From an uncultured Helicobacter sp. (GTDB taxonomy: Bacteria > Campylobacterota > Campylobacteria > Campylobacterales > Helicobacteraceae): a stretch of 20,450 nucleotides of DNA. Location of the stretch: NCBI GenBank assembly GCA_944325475.1, contig CALVAF010000161.1, positions 1 to 20,450 on the forward strand, given 5' to 3'. The notes beneath the pieces were generated by a model that was not told the DNA's origin, searched no databases, and saw nothing but the letters and a program-made list of their open reading frames with translations. Positions 8,394 through 14,980 of the stretch are shown here, one piece after another; positions within the stretch are counted from its first letter, which is position 1; every line of letters begins with the position of its first letter. The translations under genes and the position numbers were made by a program.

Positions 8394-9437
8394 ATGACAC
8401 CACAAACTATGAAAGCAGCGATTTCTAAAGAGTTCGGCAAGGCACTTGTTATTGAGGAAGTTTCTGTTCCAAAACCAAAAAAAGGAGAAATTCTAGTAAA
8501 GATAGAGGCTTGCGGAGTTTGCCATACTGATTTACACGCAGTTGAGGGTGATTGGCCTGTTAAGCCCAAAAAATAGCTTATCCCTGGACATGAAGGAGTT
8601 GGCAAGATAGTCGAGCTTGGGGAGGGAGTCACTCACTTAAAAGTTGGCGATACAGTGGGAATTCCTTGGCTTTATAGTGCTTGCGGACATTGTGAGCATT
8701 GTTTTGGTGGTTGGGAAACTCTATGCGAAGGTCAGCAAAATGGAGGCTACTCTGTAAATGGTGGCTTTGCAGAGTATGCCATAGCTGATGCTAACTATGT
8801 AGGTGTGTTTAAAGATGGCTTAAGCCATGATGAATTGGTTGAAATAGCTCCAATTTTATGTGCTGGAGTTACCGTTTATAAGGGGCTTAAGATGACTGAA
8901 GCAAAGCCGGGCGAGTGGGTAACTATTTCCGGTATAGGCGGTCTTGGGCACGTGGCAGTTTAGTATGCTAAGGCTATGGGCTTAAGAGTGGTTGCTGTTG
9001 ATGTGGCTGATGATAAGCTAGAGCTTGCCAAAAGATACGGTGCTGAAGTAACTGCTAATGCAAAGACTGAAGATGTGGTAGCGAAGATTAAAAAAGAAAC
9101 AAATGGAGGCACTCACGGCGTTTTGGTAACTGCAGTTTCTCCTAAGGCTTTTGAACAAGCTGTTAAGGTAGCTAGAAGAGGCGGAACTGTGGCTATGAAT
9201 GGCTTACCACCAGGTGAATTCCCACTTGAAATTTTTTCTATGATCTTAAATGGTATCACAGTAAGAGGCTCTATCGTGGGAACTAGACTTGATTTGCAAG
9301 AAGCTATCGAATTTGCACAAACAGGTAAGGTAAAGGCTCATACTAAGGCTGTTAAGCTAGAGCAAATCAATGAGGTATTTGATCTTATGCGTAAGGGGCA
9401 AATCGAGGGCAGAATGGTTCTTGATATGAATCTTTAA
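8394..9437 (+). pseudogene. adhP: Zinc alcohol dehydrogenase (AdhP type) with two in-frame TAG stops
   Basis: A single reading frame encodes a full-length AdhP-like medium-chain alcohol dehydrogenase of about 347 codons, interrupted by TAG at 8574-8576 and 8961-8963. The intact enzyme would use NAD and zinc to interconvert ethanol and acetaldehyde. Segment one has CGVCHTDLHAVEGDWPVKPK with the first zinc Cys. Segment two starts with the zinc His in IPGHEG and has the structural-zinc cysteines in CGHCEHCFGGWETLC. Segment three carries the second half of the nucleotide fold and GLPPGEFPLEIF. The second stop replaces the Gln expected in HVAVQYAK by a single C-to-T change. At the first, two codons differ from the usual KLPLIPGHEG (KK-stop-LIPGHEG). 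There is no frameshift and no missing part, so inactivation is recent or is a sequence error. An AAGGAG site lies upstream of the ATG. Confidence 0.88.
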
Positions 9438-9443
9438 GAAAAT

Positions 9444-9460
9444 GAGGGTTTTTTGCCCTC
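9444..9460 (+). terminator. Hairpin between adhP remnant and DUF779 gene
   Basis: GAGGG (9444-9448) pairs with CCCTC (9456-9460) across a T-rich 7-base loop, followed by TTT. It begins 6 bases after the alcohol dehydrogenase stop and ends 14 bases before the DUF779 start. It could act as a partial terminator or attenuator that lowers expression of the last gene. The stem is short. Confidence 0.45.
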
Positions 9461-9474
9461 TTTAAAGGATTTTT

Positions 9475-9789
9475 ATGACTGTTACTTTTGGTGAAGATGT
9501 AGAAAATTTAGTGCAAGATTTAAAGAAAGAGTATGGTGATATCATCTTTTATCAAAGCTTTGGTTGTTGTGATAACTCAGTAGCCCTTTGCTATGCCAAA
9601 AAAGATTTTAAACTTGGTGTGAATGATGTTTGTTTATATGAGGGCGAAATTTTTGACTTCTACACCCATAAAAATCAAGAAGATTTTTATAAAAATCAAA
9701 ATTTAAATATAAGCGTAAAGAATGAAAGTGGTAATGAATATTCGCTAGAGTATGAGTTTGGTAAGAGCTTTGTTTTTGAATTTTCTTAA
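9475..9789 (+). CDS. DUF779 family protein
   Basis: The 104-residue cytoplasmic protein matches the DUF779 family as I know it. The hallmark is a phrase like FHQSGGCCDGSSPMCY, here FYQSFGCCDNSVALCY (residues 25-40) with Cys31, Cys32 and Cys39. It is followed by a region like F-VG-NDV-LGE (FKLGVNDVCLYEG) and a C-terminal beta-rich part. DUF779 genes are commonly next to AldB/ExaC-type aldehyde dehydrogenases, as here. The molecular role is, to my knowledge, not settled. The cysteine pair suggests metal or redox chemistry, or a helper role for the dehydrogenase, but that is inference. The gene is intact although the alcohol dehydrogenase between it and aldB is broken, so aldB plus DUF779 may still work together. 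The start ATG has AAAGGA 7-12 bases upstream. Confidence 0.8.
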   Translation: MTVTFGEDVENLVQDLKKEYGDIIFYQSFGCCDNSVALCYAKKDFKLGVNDVCLYEGEIFDFYTHKNQEDFYKNQNLNISVKNESGNEYSLEYEFGKSFVFEFS

Positions 9790-10234
9790 GACTAGTAAGC
9801 CCTAAAGCATTTGTTGATTCTAGTCAAAAATGAGGCTGTAGTTTTATTTTGGCGTTGTATTCTCTATTTTTTTAAATCTATAAAATTCTACTATCAAATG
9901 GGTAGTCCGCCGCATTTATTTTTTTATTCTTGAAAAATAGTGTTTAAAAATAAAATGTTAAATAATGCTTACTTATTATTTTGCTTTTTTGAATGCAGGT
10001 GGCTTATGGTATTAAAACATGATTTTAAAGCTAAAATATGGTTAAAGCATTTTAAAGTAAAGAATAAAATAAATAGAGAGTGAGTGTAGAGTATTTTCTC
10101 TTTTGTCATTTTATCTATGGGTTGTTTTTTGAAACTTCATCTATAATCATTGTTCCTAAAAATATGTTTTTATTATTTTATGTGCTAAGTTATTTTATAT
10201 GGAGTGTTTATAGTTTTATTTTAAGGAGTAATAT
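9790..10234. other. 445-base AT-rich spacer with no recognisable gene
   Basis: The stretch after the DUF779 gene holds many stops in all frames. A GACTAG/CTAGTC inverted repeat (about 9790-9826) directly after the DUF779 stop has a loop of about 25 bases and is too loose to call a terminator. The last bases carry TAAGGAG (10222-10228), the former ribosome site of the tpx remnant. Nothing else was identified. Confidence 0.6.
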
Positions 10235-10629
10235 TTGGTCACTTTAGAAGGAAATGTGGCTTATTTAAAAGATGTAAGATTGCAAATTGGTGCGTATGCT
10301 CCAAAGGTTTATGTGTTAAATTGAAATTTTGAGGGTATTGTCGTAGGTGGAAGTAATGGAAAATATCAAGTTATTAGCGTGATTCCAAGTATTGAAGGTG
10401 GCGTGTGTCAGACACAAACAAAAATTTTCTATTGAAATTAAGCAACCAAAGTAAGATTGATTGGATTGCTGTGTGTTTGGATATGCCCTTTGTAATCAAA
10501 AGGTTTGTGTGGATAATGAAGCTTATATGCAATGTTATTGTCGTTAATTATGAAGAATTATCTACCAAGAGTAGTATTGAGATAGCCTGAGAGCTTAATT
10601 ATGACACAGTGTTACAAGCCTTAGAGTGA
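10235..10629 (+). pseudogene. tpx: Thiol peroxidase (Tpx) remnant
   Basis: Decayed gene for the atypical 2-Cys peroxiredoxin Tpx, which reduces peroxides in the cell. From a TTG start at 10235 behind TAAGGAG the frame reads VTLEGNVAYLKDVRLQIGAYAPKV in two recognisable steps. After a TGA (10322-10324) it continues with GKYQVISVIPSIEGGVCQTQ, which carries the peroxidatic Cys codon at 10406-10408. The frame then stops (TGA 10433) and shifts. The next frame has DWIAVCLDMPFVIKRF, matching the SMDLPFA-KRF segment. If one T was lost near 10506, the resolving Cys follows. The end, IEIA-stop-ELNYDTVLQALE, matches the family's EI-EPNYD-VL-AL terminus. About 395 bases remain of the roughly 500 expected, so an internal deletion is likely. 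At least three stops and two frameshifts make function implausible. Confidence 0.78.
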
Positions 10630-10639
10630 TATTTTATCA

Positions 10640-10874
10640 TGAAATTAGATGTGTTAAAGCTGTGGTGATAAAACAATTTGCAAACTACATTAATCCTAGA
10701 ATTGTAATAAAATTGCAATGGTGGAATGTGCTAATTGGGAAGTGGGAGATAAAAAGTGAAATACACTAGGAGTCTATAAGTGGTTTTTAAGAATTCTAAA
10801 AAATTAGAATCTGTGATACAAAACCTCTTAAGGTGGGTTACTTAATGAGAATTCTAACGATTTTTAAATTTTAA
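10640..10874 (+). pseudogene. Possible molybdopterin oxidoreductase C-terminal remnant
   Basis: Very degraded. Pieces in different frames read NYINPRIVI, then ECANWEVGDKK with LGVYK, and finally RICDTKPLKVGYLMRILTI ending at a TAA (10872-10874). The order resembles the C-terminal end of DMSO-reductase-family proteins: a HP-VV segment, an aromatic segment, a S-N-NVLT-type segment, then CDP--G---LR-LL. The match is by memory, weak, and needs several frameshifts. Alternative: unrelated decayed DNA. Confidence 0.25.
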
Positions 10875-10893
10875 TTTGAGATTTGAAACAGAG

Positions 10894-11583
10894 CTAGTTT
10901 GCAATAGAATTAAGAATCTTCCACACCACTTCTTTGGGATTTTGAGCTTTATAAATTGGGCGTCCTACTACGATAAAATCAGTCATTGCAGCCTTAGCAT
11001 CTTGCAGGGTTGCAGTGCGTTTTTGGTCTCCGCTATCTTCTCCAAAAGGTCGGATTGCTGGGGTTAGGGTGAGAAAGTCAGAATGGATTGTTTCTTTAAT
11101 TGCTTTTGATTCTAAGCAAGAGCAAACCACACCATTAATGCCTGATTCATAAGCCATTTTAGCAAAGTCTAAAACCTGTGCTTTTAAATTTCTATGATAG
11201 ATTTCAAAAAAGCTTTTATTATGAAAGCTTGTAAGTGCCGTAACTGCCATAGTTAAAGGTGGATTTGAAGTGTTTTGCAACCGCTTGGTAACCTCATTCA
11301 TTGCTTCTCTTCCGCTGCTTGCATGGATTGTGACCATATCCACCCCAAGTTTTGCGATTTCATCGATGCTATCACCCATTGTGTTGGGAATGTCATAAAG
11401 CTTTAAATCCAAAAAAATTTTGAAATCACCTAATGATTTGATTTGTGTTAAAAACTCCTTCCCATCACGAATAAAGCTCCTAAGCCCGACTTTGACCCAA
11501 ATTTCTTGAGAGATTTTGAGGCTTTGTAAAAGTGCTAGATTCTGTTGTGTATCTGGCATATCAAGGGCAATGCAAAGTTTCAT
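10894..11583 (-). CDS. pyrF: Orotidine 5'-phosphate decarboxylase PyrF
   Basis: PyrF decarboxylates OMP to UMP, the last step of de novo pyrimidine synthesis. The 229-residue product has the normal bacterial length. Asp8 lies in LCIALDMP and Lys31 in WVKVG. The catalytic array Asp59-Lys61-Asp64 is in FLDLKLYDIPNT. TIHASSG and the phosphate-binding end RPFGEDSGDQ and IVVGRPI complete the TIM barrel. Its ATG overlaps the nusB TGA by four bases (ATGA), so translation is coupled, and it is the last gene of the minus-strand operon. As I recall, pyrF also lies near nusB, ribH and kdsA in H. pylori, which supports the assignment. I see no good terminator directly after it. Confidence 0.95.
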   Translation of the reverse strand: MKLCIALDMPDTQQNLALLQSLKISQEIWVKVGLRSFIRDGKEFLTQIKSLGDFKIFLDLKLYDIPNTMGDSIDEIAKLGVDMVTIHASSGREAMNEVTKRLQNTSNPPLTMAVTALTSFHNKSFFEIYHRNLKAQVLDFAKMAYESGINGVVCSCLESKAIKETIHSDFLTLTPAIRPFGEDSGDQKRTATLQDAKAAMTDFIVVGRPIYKAQNPKEVVWKILNSIAN

Positions 11584-12191
11584 ATTTCCCCCATTTTGGG
11601 TTTGTTTGGCTTTTGAGGATTTTTTGTGTTTTTTGTTGGGGTTTTTACCCTCTTGCCTTTTTGGGTTTTGAAGTTGGGATTTGTTTTAGGCTTTAACTCT
11701 GCTCTTTGATTTGCATTTTTAGCGACTTCTGTGCTTTTTTTAGTTTGTTGCTCTAGCTTTTGCAGAGATTCTTGGATTTCTTGAAGGGGGACTTGCAGAT
11801 TTTTGGCGACATTGTCTAAAACCCCGTTGATAAACTTTGCAGAAGTCTCATTGCCAAAAGTTTTTGCAAGCTCCAAAGCTTCATTAATCGCAATAGCTTT
11901 GTTAAGATTATTAAAAGCAATCTCATAAGCCCCAAGCCGCAAAATTGCCCTCTCCATATCGCCAATTTTTGAAAAATCCCAACTTTTTAACTGGTGAGCA
12001 ATACGTAAATCTAGCGATGGGAGATTTTCAATCACGCCGTTAAAAAGCAGGTTTGCAAACTCTCTTTGTTTGTTTTTAATCTTGCGTTCTTCAAAAATCT
12101 CATCGGCAAATTTTGAAATCAAATCATTTCCGCTGCCATAGGCATACAAAAGCTGCACGACAACTTCCCTTACATGACTTCTTGTTGCCAT
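11580..12191 (-). CDS. nusB: Transcription antitermination protein NusB with basic C-terminal tail
   Basis: NusB binds boxA RNA with S10 (NusE) and prevents early termination in rRNA operons. Residues 1 to about 134 form the usual all-helical NusB domain: MATRSHVREVVVQLLYAY at the N-terminus, ILRLGAYEI (84-92), KAIAINEALELAK (98-110) and SAKFINGVLDNVAK (117-130). The protein is 203 residues, against roughly 130-150 in most bacteria. The extra 65-70 residues begin with a short helix-like part (EIQESLQKLEQQTKK). They then turn into a low-complexity tail rich in Lys, Asn, Thr and Pro. The tail may bind RNA, but that is inference. The frame is open and lacks stops, so it is not an artefact of a missed stop at the usual end. 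It directly abuts ribH and overlaps pyrF by 4 nt. Confidence 0.93.
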   Translation of the reverse strand: MATRSHVREVVVQLLYAYGSGNDLISKFADEIFEERKIKNKQREFANLLFNGVIENLPSLDLRIAHQLKSWDFSKIGDMERAILRLGAYEIAFNNLNKAIAINEALELAKTFGNETSAKFINGVLDNVAKNLQVPLQEIQESLQKLEQQTKKSTEVAKNANQRAELKPKTNPNFKTQKGKRVKTPTKNTKNPQKPNKPKMGEI

Positions 12192-12662
12192 TTATGCCCC
12201 AATTTTACGATAAAGATTGATGAGCTCAATAAGGCTACTCATCGCCTCAAAACCTTTGTTTCCAACCTTTGTCCCTGCACGTTCAATAGCTTGTTCTATG
12301 GTATCAGTCGTCAAAACCCCAAAGGTAACAGCTGCCCCATAGCGAATGGTAACATTAGCGATGCCTTTGGTGGATTCCGCACTCACATAGTCAAAATGTG
12401 GCGTGGAACCGCGTATAATCGCACCCAAGCAACAAACGCCATCGTAGTTTCCTTGTGCGAGGACTTTTTCTAGGGCAAAGGGAATCTCAAAAGCACCCGG
12501 CACCAAAATGTGTGTGAGGTTTTCATCCATCCCCCCATGTCGTAAAAAGCAGTCTTTTGCACCCTCTATAAGTCTATCGGTGATGAGGTGGTTGAAGCGG
12601 CTTGAGATAATCGCAATTTTTTCATCGCCAAGTAGTGATAAATCGCCTTCAATAATTTGCAT
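12192..12662 (-). CDS. ribH: 6,7-dimethyl-8-ribityllumazine synthase RibH
   Basis: RibH condenses 5-amino-6-ribitylaminouracil with 3,4-dihydroxy-2-butanone 4-phosphate to form the riboflavin precursor lumazine. The 156-residue product shows SRFN (21-24), VPGAFEIP (54-61), the GAIIRGSTPHFDYV region with the catalytic His89, and FGVLTTDTIEQAIERAGTK, all typical. Its stop is immediately followed by the nusB ATG, and its ATG overlaps the kdsA stop by one base (TAATG). The ribH-nusB pairing is common in bacteria. No FMN riboswitch is seen upstream, and none is expected inside an operon. Confidence 0.96.
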   Translation of the reverse strand: MQIIEGDLSLLGDEKIAIISSRFNHLITDRLIEGAKDCFLRHGGMDENLTHILVPGAFEIPFALEKVLAQGNYDGVCCLGAIIRGSTPHFDYVSAESTKGIANVTIRYGAAVTFGVLTTDTIEQAIERAGTKVGNKGFEAMSSLIELINLYRKIGA

Positions 12663-13468
12663 TATGAATCCTTTCTTGTGAGATTGTTAATTTCAAGTAA
12701 TTGATTGGTAAGTTTGAGTAATTCTTGTGGGGTTAGCATATTGGGTCCATCGCTAAGTGCGGTTTTTGGGTTGGTATGTACTTCAGCAAAAAGCCCATCA
12801 ATCCCAACAGCAGTTGCAGCCCTAGAAAGAATTGGTGCAAAGCGGGAATCACCGCCACTCTTGCCTCCACCAGCCCCGGGCATTTGCACTGCGTGAGTTG
12901 CATCAAAAATCACAGGGGCAAACTCCCGCATAATCACCAAAGAACGCATATCTACAACAAGATTCCCATAGCCAAAGCTACTGCCACGTTCGGTTAGGAG
13001 TATGCGATACTTTTGTGATTCTTCATACTTTGCTTTTGCACCCCCACGCGTTTTGATAGCCTTTAGCACAGAGTAGCGCATATCAGAAGGATTCATAAAT
13101 TGCCCTTTTTTGATATTTACAATAGCTTTGCTTTTAGCCACTTCCACGATTAAATCTGTCTGACGGCATAAAAAAGCTGGAATTTGCAAAATATCCACCA
13201 CTTCAGCAGCGGATTTAACTTGGTGGGTTTCATGGATATCTGTAAGTAGCTTGTAGCCGAATTTGTTTTTGATTCTAGCAAGCGATTCTAAGCCTTTCTC
13301 TAAGCCCGGTCCGCGATAAGAATCAAGGCTTGTGCGGTTAGCCTTATCAAAGCTTGCTTTGAAATAAAAGTCGATATTGGGATTGTTTGCAAGGGGTTTT
13401 AGAGATTCTGCGATTTCTTCTAGAATCTCATCATTTTCGATGACACAAGGTCCAGCAATAAAAATCAT
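12662..13468 (-). CDS. kdsA: 3-deoxy-D-manno-octulosonate 8-phosphate synthase KdsA
   Basis: KdsA condenses phosphoenolpyruvate and arabinose 5-phosphate to KDO-8-phosphate for the lipopolysaccharide inner core. The 268-residue TIM-barrel protein has IAGPCVIEN at the N-terminus. The Cys8 there marks the metal-dependent class of KdsA, where the metal-free class has Asn. Further motifs are FKASFDKANRTS, RGPGLEKGL, AFLCRQTDL, NIKKGQFM, LTERGSSFGY and FDATHAVQ. The sequence continues to SGGDSRFAPILSRAA and the metal/substrate end SDGPNML. It starts three bases after the carbonic anhydrase stop and overlaps ribH by one base. Its presence confirms a Gram-negative envelope. Confidence 0.96.
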   Translation of the reverse strand: MIFIAGPCVIENDEILEEIAESLKPLANNPNIDFYFKASFDKANRTSLDSYRGPGLEKGLESLARIKNKFGYKLLTDIHETHQVKSAAEVVDILQIPAFLCRQTDLIVEVAKSKAIVNIKKGQFMNPSDMRYSVLKAIKTRGGAKAKYEESQKYRILLTERGSSFGYGNLVVDMRSLVIMREFAPVIFDATHAVQMPGAGGGKSGGDSRFAPILSRAATAVGIDGLFAEVHTNPKTALSDGPNMLTPQELLKLTNQLLEINNLTRKDS

Positions 13469-13471
13469 TGG

Positions 13472-14104
13472 TTATCCTTTTAACAAGTTAAATTCGTGTT
13501 TTTTGAAATCATAGCTATACACTTCGCCACTTTCGATAATGTAATGCCAACCATAAATATGCAGACTTCGTGCGAGATATTTTTCTTTGACATTAGGGTA
13601 GGTGAAGAGATTCATAATTTGTTTTTCGATATTAATTTGCTCTGTGAGATAAGCACGCATGGCAATGTTTTTGGGGTTTAGGGCAAGGACTTGTTTTTTG
13701 ACAGGTTCGATGAGTTTGAGCCAGTTTTGGACATTGGGCATTTTTTCAAAATTTTCCTCATAGAGTGCCGTACAACCGCCACAATGGGAATGCCCACAAA
13801 TAATGATATTTTCTACCTTAAGCTCTTCTAGGGCGTATTCGATAGCAGAAGTGGTGGCGAGGTATTCCTCAGCTTTGCGGTAGGGTGGGACGATATTTGC
13901 GATGTTTCTGACTACAAAAAGTTCTCCTGGAAGTGTGTTGGTAATGAGATTTGGGACCACTCTAGAATCTGAGCAGCCGATAAAAAGTGTGTGGGGATTC
14001 TGCCCTTCTTTGAGATTTTCAAAAAGATCCTTATAGGCAAGGAAATTTTCTTCTTTGAATTTTATTGCACCTTCAAAAAGCATTTCAATGGAGCTTTGTG
14101 CCAC
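13472..14104 (-). CDS. Beta-class carbonic anhydrase
   Basis: The zinc enzyme interconverts CO2 and bicarbonate. The 210-residue protein has the beta-class signature: FIGCSDSRVVP with zinc ligand Cys44 and the Asp46-Arg48 dyad, VVRNIANIVPP, and CGHSHCGGC with ligands His105 and Cys108. No signal peptide is visible, so it should be cytoplasmic. It lies 9 bases after the motB-like gene and 3 bases before kdsA. A beta-carbonic anhydrase next to kdsA is, as I recall, also found in H. pylori. In a capnophilic organism it would supply bicarbonate for carboxylations, including pyrimidine synthesis. Close relatives are often labelled CynT or IcfA. Confidence 0.95.
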   Translation of the reverse strand: MAQSSIEMLFEGAIKFKEENFLAYKDLFENLKEGQNPHTLFIGCSDSRVVPNLITNTLPGELFVVRNIANIVPPYRKAEEYLATTSAIEYALEELKVENIIICGHSHCGGCTALYEENFEKMPNVQNWLKLIEPVKKQVLALNPKNIAMRAYLTEQINIEKQIMNLFTYPNVKEKYLARSLHIYGWHYIIESGEVYSYDFKKHEFNLLKG

Positions 14105-14113
14105 TCTTGTCCT

Positions 14114-14884
14114 TTATTTTAATTGCGTGAGGTTTTTGGTAAGCTCTGAGAAATCCTCGCCGATACTATACACATATAAATCCACACGGCGATTTTTCGC
14201 CCTAAGCTCTGGAATCTCATTGCTAGCTATTGGAGAAAACTCTCCCTCGCCACCACCCAAAACCCGCTTTTTTGCAATACCTTCATTAATGATGAGCTCT
14301 GCGACATTCACTCCCCTTGCAATAGAGAGCTCTAGATTGTCTGCAAAAACAGCATTAGGATTCATAGGGATATTGTCAGTATGTCCGATAGCCTTAATCA
14401 GCACGGCTTCAGGAAGCTTCTCAAATTCCAAAACTAGGCGTTTTAAAAATGCAATTCCGCTAGAATTGCTTAAAATGGCACTTCCACTTTCAAAGAGTAA
14501 TGATTCAGGGATTCGGATAATCATGCCTTCTTCGGCTTCTTCAAATTCCACAGCTGGACCATTGGCAAGCTTGTTAATCTCATTGTATTCGGTGATGAGA
14601 CTGGCTAAAACATTGGTCGCATCTTCTGTTTCTTTTTGCGGTTCAATAGGTGTTGCTTGAATTTGGGCAGGAGGATTAATTTGCGTCCTTACGCCATTTT
14701 CAAGCACTGCAAATGTTCCCTCTAGGGAACCAATGGCTTGTTCAACTTTTAGGGTGGTAAAAGTCGCCATAGAAAGCAGTAGGATAAAAAAAGTGAGAAT
14801 GAGTGTCACCATATCGCCATAGGTTCCAAGCCACAAAGGGACACCTTTGGGGCATTCACAAGGAGGACATTTGCCTTTTGCCAC
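14114..14884 (-). CDS. MotB/PomB-like stator protein with OmpA peptidoglycan-binding domain
   Basis: The 256-residue inner-membrane protein belongs to the MotB/PomB stator family. The N-terminus CPKGVPLWLGTYGDMV leads into one membrane helix (about 21-42) with Asp24, the ion-binding position. The start resembles Vibrio PomB, whose CPPPGLPLWMGTFAD also places the Asp at 24, more than the PYADFLSLL start of the main Campylobacterota MotB. A linker is followed by the OmpA-like domain with GHTDNIPM, LSIARGVNVAELI and LRAKNRRVDLYV, which anchors to the cell wall. No motA/pomA partner is adjacent: the upstream DNA is a promoter region and then dedA on the other strand. It heads the operon with the carbonic anhydrase. 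It may be a second stator or a related energised-motor protein, and the main motAB is presumably elsewhere. Confidence 0.85.
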   Translation of the reverse strand: MAKGKCPPCECPKGVPLWLGTYGDMVTLILTFFILLLSMATFTTLKVEQAIGSLEGTFAVLENGVRTQINPPAQIQATPIEPQKETEDATNVLASLITEYNEINKLANGPAVEFEEAEEGMIIRIPESLLFESGSAILSNSSGIAFLKRLVLEFEKLPEAVLIKAIGHTDNIPMNPNAVFADNLELSIARGVNVAELIINEGIAKKRVLGGGEGEFSPIASNEIPELRAKNRRVDLYVYSIGEDFSELTKNLTQLK

Positions 14885-14922
14885 TTTTGCTTTCCTTATA
14901 GTTTGGAGTTTAAAATTTGTGA

Positions 14923-14928
14923 ATTATA
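14923..14928 (-). promoter_or_regulatory. -10 box for the motB-like operon
   Basis: On the minus strand this reads TATAAT, preceded by CTAGC, 38 bases upstream of the ATG at 14884. It is a perfect consensus hexamer in a 96-base divergent intergenic region and the only good candidate for driving the six-gene minus-strand operon. Confidence 0.55.
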
Positions 14929-14941
14929 GCTAGGTTTTGGT

Positions 14942-14947
14942 TATAAT
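14942..14947 (+). promoter_or_regulatory. -10 box for the dedA-family gene
   Basis: TATAAT, preceded by GGTT, lies 33 bases upstream of the TTG start at 14981. It is only 13 bases from the opposing -10 box of the motB-like operon, so the two promoters overlap and may compete. Confidence 0.55.
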
Positions 14948-14980
14948 TTGATTTAATTTTTAAAAATAAATGGGGGATTT

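Noticed and set aside
8574..8963. Reading the two TAG codons of the alcohol dehydrogenase as a coded amino acid (amber reassignment or pyrrolysine)
   Set aside because: No pyl genes or suppressor tRNA are in the window, the positions are not active-site residues, and one is a simple Gln-to-stop change. Decay is simpler.
10405..10590. A separate 61-residue gene starting at ATG 10405
   Set aside because: Its sequence is the middle part of the tpx remnant in a shifted frame and it lacks a ribosome site.
10322..10629. UGA codons in the tpx remnant as selenocysteine, tempting because selA and selB are nearby
   Set aside because: The peroxidatic Cys codon is a normal TGT, the TGAs are at unrelated positions, and frameshifts plus a TAA follow. 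It is a pseudogene.
10793..10810. ATTCTAA/TTAGAAT hairpin downstream of pyrF as the operon terminator
   Set aside because: It is all but free of G-C pairs, lies about 85 bases beyond the stop and has no T-run on the minus strand.
10876..11067. Plus-strand open frame opposite pyrF, and similar open frames opposite nusB, kdsA, moeA and other genes
   Set aside because: They are antisense shadows of well-supported genes, with no ribosome sites or family resemblance.
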